64,000 nucleotides of DNA from Paraconexibacter algicola (lineage in GTDB: Bacteria > Actinomycetota > Thermoleophilia > Solirubrobacterales > Solirubrobacteraceae): assembly GCF_003044185.1 (NCBI RefSeq), contig NZ_PYYB01000002.1, forward strand, positions 496,001 through 560,000. Direction: 5' to 3'. The notes beneath the pieces are model-generated. The model worked only from the letters and a program-made list of their open reading frames with translations, made no database searches and was not told the DNA's origin. Below, piece by piece: positions 31,899 through 40,065 of the stretch (the stretch's first letter is position 1; every line of letters begins with the position of its first letter). Both the position numbers and the translations under genes were made by a program.

Positions 31899-33047
31899 AT
31901 GCGCCGCCCGCTGCTCCTCGCGCTCGCCGCGACCGCCCTGCTGGCCCCGGCGACGCCGGCGCACGCGATCGTCGGCGGCGGCCCGCCGACCCGCGCCTAT
32001 CCGGCGATGGCGGCGATGGAGCAGGAGGGCCGCTTCATCTGCGGCGGCTCGCTCGTGCGGCCGACCTGGATCCTCACCGCGGCGCACTGCGTCGACGACG
32101 GCTCGCGCGTGACCCCGGCGGCCGATCTCGCGTTCGTCCTCGGGACCGCCGACCGCACCGACCTGCGCACCGGCGAGCGGATCCCGGCCCGGCGCGTGAT
32201 CCGCCACGAGTCCTACGGGACCCCGGTGGGCGCCAGCAACGACGTCGCGCTCGTCGAGCTCGAGCGCGCCCCTCGCGGCGCGCCGATCCGCGTCGTCCAG
32301 CCGGGACAGGAGTCCCGGTGGTCCGCCGGCACGACCGCGACGGTGATCGGCTGGGGCAGCGCGAGCTTCCAGGCGCCCGCCACCAACCCGAACCTGCAGC
32401 AGGTCGAGGTGCCGATCCAGAGCGACCGGACCTGCAACGCGACGTACCAGAACACCTTCGGCTACGACCCGGCGACGATGCTCTGCGCGGGCAACGGCCT
32501 GGGCGGCCGCGACTCCTGCCAGGGTGACTCGGGCGGCCCGCTGATGGTGGAGGACGGCGGCGCTCCGCTGCTCGTCGGGGTGGTCTCGTTCGGCCTGGGC
32601 TGCGGCTTCCCGACGCAGTACGGGGTCTACGCGCGGATCGGTGCCCCCGACCTCGCCGCCTGGATCGTGCGCAACGCGGGCCCCGATCCGTCGGCCGTCC
32701 CGACGGCCCCGGCGCCCGCCCCCTCCCCCGCGCCCGCCAGCCCGACGCTGGCGGCGGAACGCGTGCTCGGCCTGCGCCGCGCGAACCGCTCCCGCACCGG
32801 CGCGCTGCGGCTGAGCCTCGCGGTCCGCCTGCCGGTCACCGACCTGCGGATCACCGTCCGCCGGGTGCGGGGCGGGGCCGCCACGACGATCGCCACCGCC
32901 CGCCGCAGCCGGGCCACGCGGTCCTTCACCGCCGCCGTGGCGCTGCCGCGCGCGACGCGGCCCGGCCCGCTGCGCGTCACCGTCCGCGCCCGCGACCTGA
33001 CCGGCCGCGTGGTCGGCTTCACGCGGACGCTGCGCACCCGCGGCTGA
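31899..33047 (+). CDS. Secreted trypsin-like serine protease (S1)
   Basis: A 382-aa S1 protease: signal peptide (1-23) running directly into the mature start IVGG (24-27), so activation may need only signal cleavage. The triad is His 63 (TAAHC), Asp 115 (NDVALVEL) and Ser 211 (GDSGGP). Asp 205, six residues before the Ser, is the trypsin S1-pocket Asp, predicting cleavage after Arg or Lys. After a Pro/Ala linker (about 265-285) comes an Arg-rich beta module of about 90 residues. That module would itself be rich in Arg cleavage sites. Confidence 0.93.
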   Translation: MRRPLLLALAATALLAPATPAHAIVGGGPPTRAYPAMAAMEQEGRFICGGSLVRPTWILTAAHCVDDGSRVTPAADLAFVLGTADRTDLRTGERIPARRVIRHESYGTPVGASNDVALVELERAPRGAPIRVVQPGQESRWSAGTTATVIGWGSASFQAPATNPNLQQVEVPIQSDRTCNATYQNTFGYDPATMLCAGNGLGGRDSCQGDSGGPLMVEDGGAPLLVGVVSFGLGCGFPTQYGVYARIGAPDLAAWIVRNAGPDPSAVPTAPAPAPSPAPASPTLAAERVLGLRRANRSRTGALRLSLAVRLPVTDLRITVRRVRGGAATTIATARRSRATRSFTAAVALPRATRPGPLRVTVRARDLTGRVVGFTRTLRTRG

Positions 33048-33067
33048 GCGGCCGCCGCGCGCTCAGC
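33043..33067. terminator. Stop-codon hairpin between convergent genes
   Basis: A perfect 8-bp stem (GCTGAGCG with CGCTCAGC) and 9-nt loop. The protease TGA (33045-33047) pairs with the TCA that is the stop of the minus-strand membrane gene (33063-33065). Confidence 0.5.
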
Positions 33068-33317
33068 GCTTGCAGAACTGCGCGTAGTCCGGCTCGTCGC
33101 TGCACTTGCGCGGGTCGCGCTTGTCGTCCTGGTAGGACGCGAACCCGAGCACCATCATCAGGCCGGTCGCCAGGAACAGCGCCCCGATCCCGAGCGCGGC
33201 GACGCGCATGTTGCGCGCCATGTGACCGGCGATGGCGAGGACGACCCCGAACGCCATCAGACCCAGCACGGGGGCCGCCGAGATGGCGGCCGTCACGACC
33301 ACGGCGCTCGGGGACAC
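33063..33317 (-). CDS. Small two-helix membrane protein, 84 aa
   Basis: Starting at GTG 33317 the protein has two membrane helices, about 5-30 (VVVTAAISAAPVLGLMAFGVVLAIAG) and 38-58 (VAALGIGALFLATGLMMVLGF). A short hydrophilic end with two Cys residues (RKCSDEPDYAQFCKR) follows. Longer in-frame starts up to 33413 would overlap the divergent MoxR gene and are less likely. No family recognised. Confidence 0.6.
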   Translation of the reverse strand: MSPSAVVVTAAISAAPVLGLMAFGVVLAIAGHMARNMRVAALGIGALFLATGLMMVLGFASYQDDKRDPRKCSDEPDYAQFCKR

Positions 33318-33338
33318 GGTCCGAGGATCGCACACCGA

Positions 33339-33344
33339 TATCGT
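33339..33344 (+). promoter_or_regulatory. TATCGT -10-like box for moxR-like gene
   Basis: TATCGT ends 10 bp before the ATG at 33355, within the short divergent gap between 33317 and 33355. Confidence 0.4.
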
Positions 33345-33354
33345 GTCGCGTCTC

Positions 33355-34248
33355 ATGCCGACTCCCGTCACCCCTGAGTCCGTCGAAGCGCTGTCCGCAG
33401 GCCTGCTGGCCACCGGCTACCTGCCGGGCGAGTCGACCGCGCTCGTCTCCTACCTGGCCGCGCAGCTCGGCAAGCCGATCCTCGTCGAGGGTCCGGCGGG
33501 GGTCGGGAAGACGCAGCTCGCGAAGGCGCTCGCGCAGTACACGGGACGCGAGCTCGTGCGCCTGCAGTGCTACGAGGGCCTGGACGAGTCCAAGGCGCTG
33601 TACGAGTGGAACTACCGCAAGCAGCTGCTGCGTATCCAGGCCGAGGGCCGCGACGAGTCCGGCTGGTCGACGGTCCAGGACGACATCTTCGGCGAGGAGT
33701 TCCTGCTCACCCGCCCGCTGCTGCAGGCGATCTCCAGCGAGCAGCCGGTCGTGCTGCTGATCGACGAGATCGACAAGACCGACCAGGAGTTCGAGGCGAT
33801 GCTGCTCGAGATCCTGTCGGACTTCCAGGTGTCGATCCCGGAGCTCGGGACCGTCACCGCGAGCTCGCAGCCGATCGTGCTGCTGACGTCCAACAACTCG
33901 CGCGAGCTCACCGAGGCGCTCAAGCGGCGCTGCCTGTACCTCTGGCTCGACTACCCCGAGCTCGAGCACGAGCTCGAGATCGTGAAGCTCCACACGCCGG
34001 AGCTGCCCGACGCGGTCGGCCGCCGGCTCGTCGAGATCGTCCAGCTCGTGCGCGACCTCGACATCAAGAAGCCGCCGAGCATCGCCGAGTCGATCGACTG
34101 GGCCCGCGCGCTGCTGCTGCTCGGGGCCACCGACATCGACGCCGAGACGTTCAAGAACACGATGTCGATCATCGTCAAGCACCGCACCGACCTCGACGTC
34201 GTCAGCGAGCGCGTCGGCGTGAAGCTCACGCCCGGGCTCGCCTCGTAG
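33355..34248 (+). CDS. MoxR-type AAA+ ATPase
   Basis: A 297-aa MoxR-family AAA protein with Walker A EGPAGVGKTQ (about residue 45), Walker B VVLLIDEIDK, sensor 1 LTSNNSRE and the arginine-finger segment ALKRRCLYLWLDYP. The phrase LVRLQCYEGLDESKALYEWNY is characteristic of the CoxD/MoxR branch paired with CoxE-type VWA proteins. These pairs act as metal-cofactor insertion or remodelling chaperones. The partner VWA gene follows after 9 nt. Confidence 0.92.
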   Translation: MPTPVTPESVEALSAGLLATGYLPGESTALVSYLAAQLGKPILVEGPAGVGKTQLAKALAQYTGRELVRLQCYEGLDESKALYEWNYRKQLLRIQAEGRDESGWSTVQDDIFGEEFLLTRPLLQAISSEQPVVLLIDEIDKTDQEFEAMLLEILSDFQVSIPELGTVTASSQPIVLLTSNNSRELTEALKRRCLYLWLDYPELEHELEIVKLHTPELPDAVGRRLVEIVQLVRDLDIKKPPSIAESIDWARALLLLGATDIDAETFKNTMSIIVKHRTDLDVVSERVGVKLTPGLAS

Positions 34249-34257
34249 GCGGCGACC

Positions 34258-35706
34258 GTGCCCGCGCCCCCCGCCCCCGGTCCCGGCAAGCGGACGCCGA
34301 ACCCGCGCCAGGCCGCCCTGTACGCCCGCAGCGCCGAGCGCCAGGACGGGATGGCGGCACGGCTGCTGGAGTTCGGCGAGGAGCTGCGCGGCGAGGGCGT
34401 CGCGGTCGGCACGTCCGAGCTGCTCGACGCGTTCTCGGTGCTCGACCATGTCAGCTGGACCGAGCGCGACGTGTTCCGCGAGGCGCTGTCGACGACGATC
34501 GCGAAGTCCCCCGAGGACCGGCGGATCTTCGGCCAGGTCTTCGACCGCTTCTTCTTCCGCGCGGCCGAGGTCGCCGCGATCGAGGAGGGGGTGCGCGAGG
34601 AGGGCGGCATCGACTTCGAGGGCGCCGGCGAGTTCGACATGGAGGAGCTGCGCAAGCTCATCGCGCAGGCCATCCAGGACGGCGACGGCGACGCGATGTC
34701 CGACCTCGCGCGGGTGGCGATCGCCGCGTTCGGCCAGCAGGGCGAGGGCTCGGGCGTGGTCGGGGTCGACGTCCAGCGGATCCGCCGCCAGCTCGGCCTG
34801 CGCGCCGAGCCGCAGCCGGAGCTGCCACAGGACGACCCGCGCCACGAGGGGCTCCCGCGCGACGAGATCCGCCGCTTCGAGCAGCTGCTGCGCCGCGAGC
34901 TCGAGCGCAGCCAGATCGAGCGGACCGAGCAGCTGCCGCCCGCCCGGCCGCTGAACGAGATCGACCGCGCGCTGCCGTCCGGCCCGCTCCAGGACCTCGC
35001 CGCGGTGCACCGCACGGTGATGCAGCTCAAGCGCCGGCTCAAGACCCAGGGCCAGGAGCAGCGCGGCTCGCGCCGCCACGCCCAGGTCGACGTGCGCAAG
35101 ACGATGCGCGCGTCGCTGCAGACCGGCGGCGTGCCGGTCGAGCTGAAGTACAAGCCCAAGCGGCCGCGCCGCCCGGAGATCTACGTCGTCTGCGACGTCT
35201 CCACCTCGGTCGCGAGCGCCTCCGTGTTCTTCCTCAGCGTGCTGCACGCGCTGCACGACTCGTTCCGCAAGATGCGCTCGTTCGTCTTCATCGAGCGGAT
35301 CAGCGAGGTCACCGAGGTCTTCGAGAAGGAGCGGAACTTCCGCGCCGTCAGCGAGGCGATCGGCCGCGACGCCGGGGTCGCCGACGTCTCCGGCTACACC
35401 GACTACGGGCGCGTCTGGCGCGAGTTCCGCGAGCAGGTCGAGGGCGACCTGCACCCGCGGTCGACCGTGATCGTGCTCGGGGACGCCCGCACGAACGGCC
35501 GCGACCCGGCGGCCGACACGTTCGGGCAGATCGCGGCGAAGGCCGGCCGGACGTTCTGGCTGAACCCCGAGCCGCGGCTGTACTGGAACTACGGCGACTC
35601 GGTGATCGCGACCTACGAGCAGCACTGCGAGGCGTTCGAGTGCTGGACGACGGCGCACCTCGAGGAGTTCGTCAAGGCGCTGACGCGCCCCGTGCACAGC
35701 GCCTGA
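34258..35706 (+). CDS. CoxE-like VWA-domain protein
   Basis: The 482-aa partner of the MoxR ATPase. The N-terminal half is helical. The C-terminal VWA domain begins near residue 300 (RRPEIYVVCDVSTSVAS) with a MIDAS DxSxS and continues with FVFIERISEVTEVFEKE and STVIVLGDARTNG. It ends YWNYGDSVIATYEQHCEAFECW, a CoxE signature. In carbon-monoxide dehydrogenase systems CoxD/CoxE mature the Cu-Mo site, but no molybdenum hydroxylase genes are in this window. The client here is unknown. Confidence 0.88.
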   Translation: MPAPPAPGPGKRTPNPRQAALYARSAERQDGMAARLLEFGEELRGEGVAVGTSELLDAFSVLDHVSWTERDVFREALSTTIAKSPEDRRIFGQVFDRFFFRAAEVAAIEEGVREEGGIDFEGAGEFDMEELRKLIAQAIQDGDGDAMSDLARVAIAAFGQQGEGSGVVGVDVQRIRRQLGLRAEPQPELPQDDPRHEGLPRDEIRRFEQLLRRELERSQIERTEQLPPARPLNEIDRALPSGPLQDLAAVHRTVMQLKRRLKTQGQEQRGSRRHAQVDVRKTMRASLQTGGVPVELKYKPKRPRRPEIYVVCDVSTSVASASVFFLSVLHALHDSFRKMRSFVFIERISEVTEVFEKERNFRAVSEAIGRDAGVADVSGYTDYGRVWREFREQVEGDLHPRSTVIVLGDARTNGRDPAADTFGQIAAKAGRTFWLNPEPRLYWNYGDSVIATYEQHCEAFECWTTAHLEEFVKALTRPVHSA

Positions 35707-35765
35707 CGGGCGCCGTCACCACCTGATCACATGCGCGTCCTGTCGCACTTGACAGGCTCGCGGGC

Positions 35766-37328
35766 ATGTCGATCACCGGAACCTGGGACCACCGCCCCAT
35801 CAACCGCCGCCAGCTGCTCGGTCGCGCCGCGCTCGGCGCCGGCGCCCTCCTCGCCGCCCGCCCGCTGAGCGCCGGCGCGCTGACCCGCGGCCCGTTCTCC
35901 GACCCGCTGTTCACCCTCGGCGTCGCGTCCGGCGACCCGCTGCCCGACGGCGTGGTCCTGTGGACGCGCCTGGCGCCCGTGCCGCTGGCCCCGGACGGCA
36001 GCGGCGGCCTGCCCGCCCGCCGCGTGCCGGTCCGCTGGGAGGTCGCGCACGACGACCGCTTCCGCCGCGTCGCCCGGCGCGGCGTGACGCTCACCGGTCC
36101 CGAGGTCGGGCACAGCGTCCACGTCGAGGTCGAGGGACTCGACCCCGCCCGCGAGTACTTCTACCGCTTCCTCGTCGGGCCCCAGGAGAGCCCGACCGGC
36201 CGGACCCGGACCGCGCCCCGCCCGGGCCGCGGCGACCGCGTGCGGTTCGCCGTCGCCTCCTGCCAGCACTACCAGGACGGCTACTTCACCGCCTACGGCC
36301 ACATGGCCCGGGAGGACCTCGACCTCGTCGTGCACCTCGGCGACTACATCTACGAGGGCGGCCCGGCGCCGACGAAGCCGCGCCAGCACGACGGCCCCGA
36401 GCCCGAGACGCTCGCCGGCTACCGCAACCGCCACGCGCTGTACCGCACCGACGCCGACCTGCGCGCCGCGCACGCCGCCGCCCCCTGGGTCGTGACCTTC
36501 GACGACCACGAGGTCGACAACGACTGGGCGGGCCTCTCCCCCCAGGACCGCATCGGCGTCAACGCGACGACCGAGTCGTGGCTGGCCCGCCGCGCGGTCG
36601 CGTTCCAGGCGTACTACGAGCACCTGCCGCTCCGTCGCGCGCAGGTCCCGCGCGGGTCCGACATGCTGCTCTACCGCCGCGTCGGGTACAGCGACCTGCT
36701 GACGCTGAACGTGCTCGACACCCGTCAGTACCGCGACGACCAGGACGGTGCGCGCCGCCTCGACCCGGCCCGCACGCTCACCGGCCCGCAGCAGGAGCGG
36801 TGGGTGATCGACGGCCTGCAGCGCTCGCGCAGCCGCTGGAACGTGCTCGCCCAGCAGGTGTTCTTCGCCCAGCGCGACCTCACCGCCGGTCCCGCGCAGG
36901 GGTTCAGCGCCGACAGCTGGGACGGCTACGTCCCCGCCCGCGAGCGGATCACGCGTGCCGTCCAGGACGGCCGCGTCGAGAACTTCGTCGTGCTCACCGG
37001 GGACGTGCACAAGCACTACTGCGCCGACGTCCACGCGGTACCGGGCGACGTCGCGAGCCCGACCCTCGGCAGCGAGTTCGTCACGACCTCGATCGCCACC
37101 GGCGGCGACGGGCAGGACATCAGCGCGGGCGGCCGCGCCGTGCTGGCCGAGAACCCGCACATCCTGTTCACCAACGAGCAGCGCGGCTACCTGCGCTGCG
37201 AGGTCGACCGCCAGACCTGGCGCGGGGACTTCCGCGTGGTGCCGTACGTGCAGACGCCCGGGGCGCCGATCACCACCCGCGCGTCCTACGTCGTGCAGGC
37301 CGGCCGGCCGGGGGCGGCCGCCGCCTGA
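35766..37328 (+). CDS. phoD: PhoD-type alkaline phosphatase/phosphodiesterase
   Basis: A 520-aa exported phosphatase. The N terminus has a Tat-like signal (NRRQLLGRAALGAGALLAARP). The PhoD N-terminal domain is FTLGVASGDPLPDGVVLWTRL. Metal-binding segments are ASCQHYQDGYFTAY, LGDYIYEGG, VVTFDDHEVDND and TGDVHKHY. PhoD enzymes release phosphate from phosphodiesters and teichoic acids using Ca2+ and Fe3+ and are often Pho-regulated; no PHO box was identified. No TANNNT box or ribosome site is obvious, so the start is less certain than the family. Confidence 0.93.
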   Translation: MSITGTWDHRPINRRQLLGRAALGAGALLAARPLSAGALTRGPFSDPLFTLGVASGDPLPDGVVLWTRLAPVPLAPDGSGGLPARRVPVRWEVAHDDRFRRVARRGVTLTGPEVGHSVHVEVEGLDPAREYFYRFLVGPQESPTGRTRTAPRPGRGDRVRFAVASCQHYQDGYFTAYGHMAREDLDLVVHLGDYIYEGGPAPTKPRQHDGPEPETLAGYRNRHALYRTDADLRAAHAAAPWVVTFDDHEVDNDWAGLSPQDRIGVNATTESWLARRAVAFQAYYEHLPLRRAQVPRGSDMLLYRRVGYSDLLTLNVLDTRQYRDDQDGARRLDPARTLTGPQQERWVIDGLQRSRSRWNVLAQQVFFAQRDLTAGPAQGFSADSWDGYVPARERITRAVQDGRVENFVVLTGDVHKHYCADVHAVPGDVASPTLGSEFVTTSIATGGDGQDISAGGRAVLAENPHILFTNEQRGYLRCEVDRQTWRGDFRVVPYVQTPGAPITTRASYVVQAGRPGAAAA

Positions 37329-37344
37329 CAGCGGACCCCCGTAG

Positions 37345-37350
37345 TACGCT
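37345..37350 (+). promoter_or_regulatory. TACGCT -10-like box for thiamin-transport operon
   Basis: TACGCT lies about a dozen bases before the first conserved element of the TPP riboswitch, placing the transcription start at roughly 37357. Confidence 0.45.
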
Positions 37351-37361
37351 GACGGCGCATG

Positions 37362-37455
37362 TACACAGGGGTGCTGGGAAGATCGCCCGGCTGAGATCGA
37401 CCCGCGCTGGGTCCGGACCCTTCGAACCTGTGGGGTAATGCCCGCGGAGGGAGCC
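37362..37455 (+). ncRNA. TPP riboswitch (THI element)
   Basis: All core elements of the thiamin pyrophosphate riboswitch appear in order: AGGGGTGC near the 5' end, GGCTGAGA (37389-37396), GACCC, GAACCTG (37424-37430), GGTAATGCC (37434-37442) and CGGAGGGA. The last element holds the ribosome-binding site (GGAGGG, 37446-37451) just 5 bp before the ATPase ATG, so ligand binding should hide it and block translation. The controlled genes form an ABC importer for a thiamin precursor. Confidence 0.95.
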
Positions 37456-37456
37456 G

Positions 37457-38233
37457 ATGACCACACGCAGCGACGCCGGGGCGCAGACGCCGACGGCCAC
37501 GGGCGCCCCGGGCGGCCCCGGGGCGGTCCGGCTGGACGGCGTCGCGTTCGCGCACCGGCCGCGTCGCGGCGGGCCGGTGCCGGCGGTCGACGGGCTGTCG
37601 CTGCACGCCGCCCCCGGTGAGGTCGTGGCGCTCGTCGGCCCCTCCGGCTGCGGCAAGACGACGCTGCTGGAGCTCGTCTGCGGCCTCGTCGCCCCCGACG
37701 CGGGGACGGTCGCCGCCGACCCGGCGGTGCTGATGCCCCAGCGCGACCAGCTGCTGCCCTGGCTGACCGCGCTGGACAACGCGGCGCTCGGCCCGCGGCT
37801 GGCGGGCGTCGGCCGGGACGCGGCGCGGACCGCCGCCCGGCCGCTGTTCGAGCGCTTCGGCCTCGCCGGCTTCGAGCAGGCCCGCCCGGACGAGCTGTCC
37901 GGCGGCATGCGCCAGCGCGTCGCGTTCCTGCGCACGCTGCTCGCCGGCCGGCCGGTGCTGTGCCTCGACGAGCCGTTCGCCGCCCTGGACGCCCTGACCC
38001 GCGAGGAGCTGCGCGCCTGGCTCGCCGGTGCGCTGGCCACGGAGCCGCGCACCGTCCTGCTCGTCACGCACGACGTCGAGGAGGCGGCCGTGCTCGCCGA
38101 CCGCGTGCTCGTCCTCTCCCCCCGGCCCGCGCGCGTGATCGCCGAGGTCGCGGTCGACGCGCCGCGCCCCCGGACCGGCACCGACCCCGCGGTGCTCGAG
38201 GTCCGCTCCGCCGTCCTGGAGGCCCTGCGCTGA
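37457..38233 (+). CDS. thiZ: ABC transporter ATPase, thiamin-precursor uptake
   Basis: A 258-aa ABC ATPase of the nitrate/sulfonate/taurine type. It has Walker A GPSGCGKTTL (about residue 61), the Q-loop MPQRDQLLPWLT, signature LSGGMRQR, Walker B VLCLDEPFAALD and the switch His in THDVEEA. TPP riboswitch control and the THI5/NMT1-like binding protein two genes on identify it as the ThiZ component of a ThiXYZ hydroxymethylpyrimidine importer. Its stop overlaps the permease start (TGATG). Confidence 0.9.
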   Translation: MTTRSDAGAQTPTATGAPGGPGAVRLDGVAFAHRPRRGGPVPAVDGLSLHAAPGEVVALVGPSGCGKTTLLELVCGLVAPDAGTVAADPAVLMPQRDQLLPWLTALDNAALGPRLAGVGRDAARTAARPLFERFGLAGFEQARPDELSGGMRQRVAFLRTLLAGRPVLCLDEPFAALDALTREELRAWLAGALATEPRTVLLVTHDVEEAAVLADRVLVLSPRPARVIAEVAVDAPRPRTGTDPAVLEVRSAVLEALR

Positions 38234-38979
38234 TGCTCGCCGCGCTGCTCGTGCTCGCGTTCCTCGGCGTCTGGCAGGCCTACACGTCGATCGGCGGGCC
38301 CGGCGAGCTGATCCTGCCCTCGCCGCTGCAGATCGGCGAGGCGCTCATCGACGACCGCGACCTGCTGTGGGACGACTTCCTCGTCACCGCGACCGAGGTC
38401 GGCCTCGGCGTCCTCTGCGCCCTCGTCGTCGGCTTCGTCGCCGCGGTCGCGCTGCACCGCAGCCCGCTGCTGCGCCGCGCCACCTACCCGCTGCTCGTCG
38501 GCTCGCAGGCGGTCCCGATCGTCGTGCTGGCGCCACTGCTGGTCTTCTGGCTGGGGTTCGGCCTGGGCCCGAAGCTCGCCATCATCACGATCATCTGCTT
38601 CTTCCCCGTGGCCGTCACGACCCTCGACGCGCTCGACCGGACCGACCCGGACCGGCGCAAGCTCCTGCGCACGCTCGGCGCCAGCCCGCGCCAGGTGTTC
38701 TGGTGGGCGGAGGCGCCGGCCGCCGCGCCGGCGGCGCTCTCCGGCGCCCGGATCGCCGTCGCGATCGCGGTCATCGGCGCCGTGCTCGCAGAGGACTCCG
38801 GGTCCAACTCGGGCCTCGGCCACCTGCTCAAGCAGTCCAACGGCCAGCTCGAGACCGCCCGCGCCTGGGCCGCGGTCGTCGTGCTGGCCGCGTTCGCCGT
38901 CACCCTCTTCTACGCCCTGGTCCTCGCGGAGCGCCGTCTCCTGCCGTGGGCCGCCCGACCCGGAGGATCCCCTCGATGA
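38233..38979 (+). CDS. thiX: ABC transporter permease, thiamin-precursor uptake
   Basis: A 248-aa permease of the SsuC/ThiX type with about six membrane helices and a binding-protein-dependent transport loop (LDALDRTDPDRRKLLRTLGASPRQVFWWAEAPAAAP) that contacts the ATPase. It begins with the first membrane helix LAALLVLAFLGVWQAY. The start overlaps thiZ by one base and the end overlaps the binding-protein gene by four (ATGA), so the three are translated as a unit under the TPP riboswitch. Confidence 0.9.
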   Translation: MLAALLVLAFLGVWQAYTSIGGPGELILPSPLQIGEALIDDRDLLWDDFLVTATEVGLGVLCALVVGFVAAVALHRSPLLRRATYPLLVGSQAVPIVVLAPLLVFWLGFGLGPKLAIITIICFFPVAVTTLDALDRTDPDRRKLLRTLGASPRQVFWWAEAPAAAPAALSGARIAVAIAVIGAVLAEDSGSNSGLGHLLKQSNGQLETARAWAAVVVLAAFAVTLFYALVLAERRLLPWAARPGGSPR

Positions 38980-40019
38980 CCCGCCGCTCCCCCGCCGCGC
39001 TGCTGTGCCTGCTGCTCCTGCCCGTCGCCCTCCTGCTGTCGGCCTGCGGGTCCAAGGAGGACGACATCGCGGGCACGCCGCAGACGCAGAAGCTGACGCT
39101 GATGCTCGACTACTTCCCCAACGCCGACCACGCGGGGATCTACGCCGCGCAGGCGTCGGGCGCGTTCGCGAAGGTCGGCCTCGACGTCGACATCCAGACC
39201 CCGTCGGACCCGTCGGCCCCGCTGAAGCTCGTCGAGGCGGGCCGCGCCGACCTGGCGATCTCCTACGAGCCCGAGCTGCTGCTCGCCCGGGACAAGGGCG
39301 CGAAGCTCGTGGCGGTCGGGGCGATCGTCAACAAGCCCCTGACCTCGCTGATGGCGCTGGGCAAGGAGAAGATCACGCGCGTGGAGGACCTGCGCGGCAA
39401 GACGGTCGGCACCGCCGGCATCCCCTACCAGGCCGCGTACCTGAAGACGATCCTCGAGGAGGCGGGCGTGCCGCCCGAGGACGTGAAGACCGTCGACGTC
39501 GGCTTCAACCTCGTGCCCGCGATGATCTCCGGAAAGGTCGACGCGACGCTCGGCGCGTTCTGGAACTACGAGGGCACGCAGCTGCAGCGGGAGAAGAAGG
39601 ACCCGGACATCATCCGCATGGAGACCGTCGGGGTCCCGACCTACGACGAGCTCGTCGTCGTCGCCTCCGAGGAGACGACGAAGGACCGCGGCGCGCTGGT
39701 GCGCCGGTTCTTCCAGGCGCTGCGCCAGGGCACCGAGCAGGTCCGGGCCGACCCGGCGGCGGGCGTCACGCCGCTGCTGAAGGCCAACCCGGACCTCGAC
39801 CGCGGCCTCCAGGAGGCGGTCGTGCGCAAGACGCTGCCGGTGTTCTTCCCGGCCGACGACGAGGACCCGTTCGGCTACATGGATCCGTCGCAGTGGCGCG
39901 CCTACGGGCGCTGGATGCTCGACCGCGGGCTGATCACCAAGGAGATCGACCCGACGTCGCTGACGAACGAGTTCCTGCCGGGCGCCCCGATCGGCAACGA
40001 GCGCGAGGGCCTGGACTGA
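38976..40019 (+). CDS. thiY: THI5/NMT1-like substrate-binding lipoprotein
   Basis: A 347-aa lipoprotein (signal ending LLLSAC, Cys near residue 24). The mature part starts with KLTLMLDYFPNADHAGIYAAQASGAF, the hallmark of ThiY and the yeast THI5 family, followed by LRGKTVGTAGIPYQAAYL and DATLGAFWNYEG. ThiY proteins bind formylaminopyrimidine or hydroxymethylpyrimidine for thiamin salvage. Substrate is inferred from family plus riboswitch. A hairpin follows the gene. Confidence 0.9.
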   Translation: MTRRSPAALLCLLLLPVALLLSACGSKEDDIAGTPQTQKLTLMLDYFPNADHAGIYAAQASGAFAKVGLDVDIQTPSDPSAPLKLVEAGRADLAISYEPELLLARDKGAKLVAVGAIVNKPLTSLMALGKEKITRVEDLRGKTVGTAGIPYQAAYLKTILEEAGVPPEDVKTVDVGFNLVPAMISGKVDATLGAFWNYEGTQLQREKKDPDIIRMETVGVPTYDELVVVASEETTKDRGALVRRFFQALRQGTEQVRADPAAGVTPLLKANPDLDRGLQEAVVRKTLPVFFPADDEDPFGYMDPSQWRAYGRWMLDRGLITKEIDPTSLTNEFLPGAPIGNEREGLD

Positions 40020-40037
40020 GCGACGGGACCGTCGCAC

Positions 40038-40065
40038 CGCTCGCGGCCGGCTCAGGCCGCGAGCG
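40038..40065. terminator. Bidirectional hairpin with alkA stop codon in the loop
   Basis: A perfect 11-bp stem (40038-40048 with 40055-40065) has a 6-nt loop. The last four coding codons of the minus-strand glycosylase lie in one arm and its stop (40052-40054) in the loop. It can end both thiY and the glycosylase transcript. Confidence 0.6.

Noticed and set aside
35740-35766. TTGACA just before phoD as its promoter
   Set aside because: It lies only about 15 bp from the ATG with no -10 after it, so it cannot drive a normal transcript of this start.
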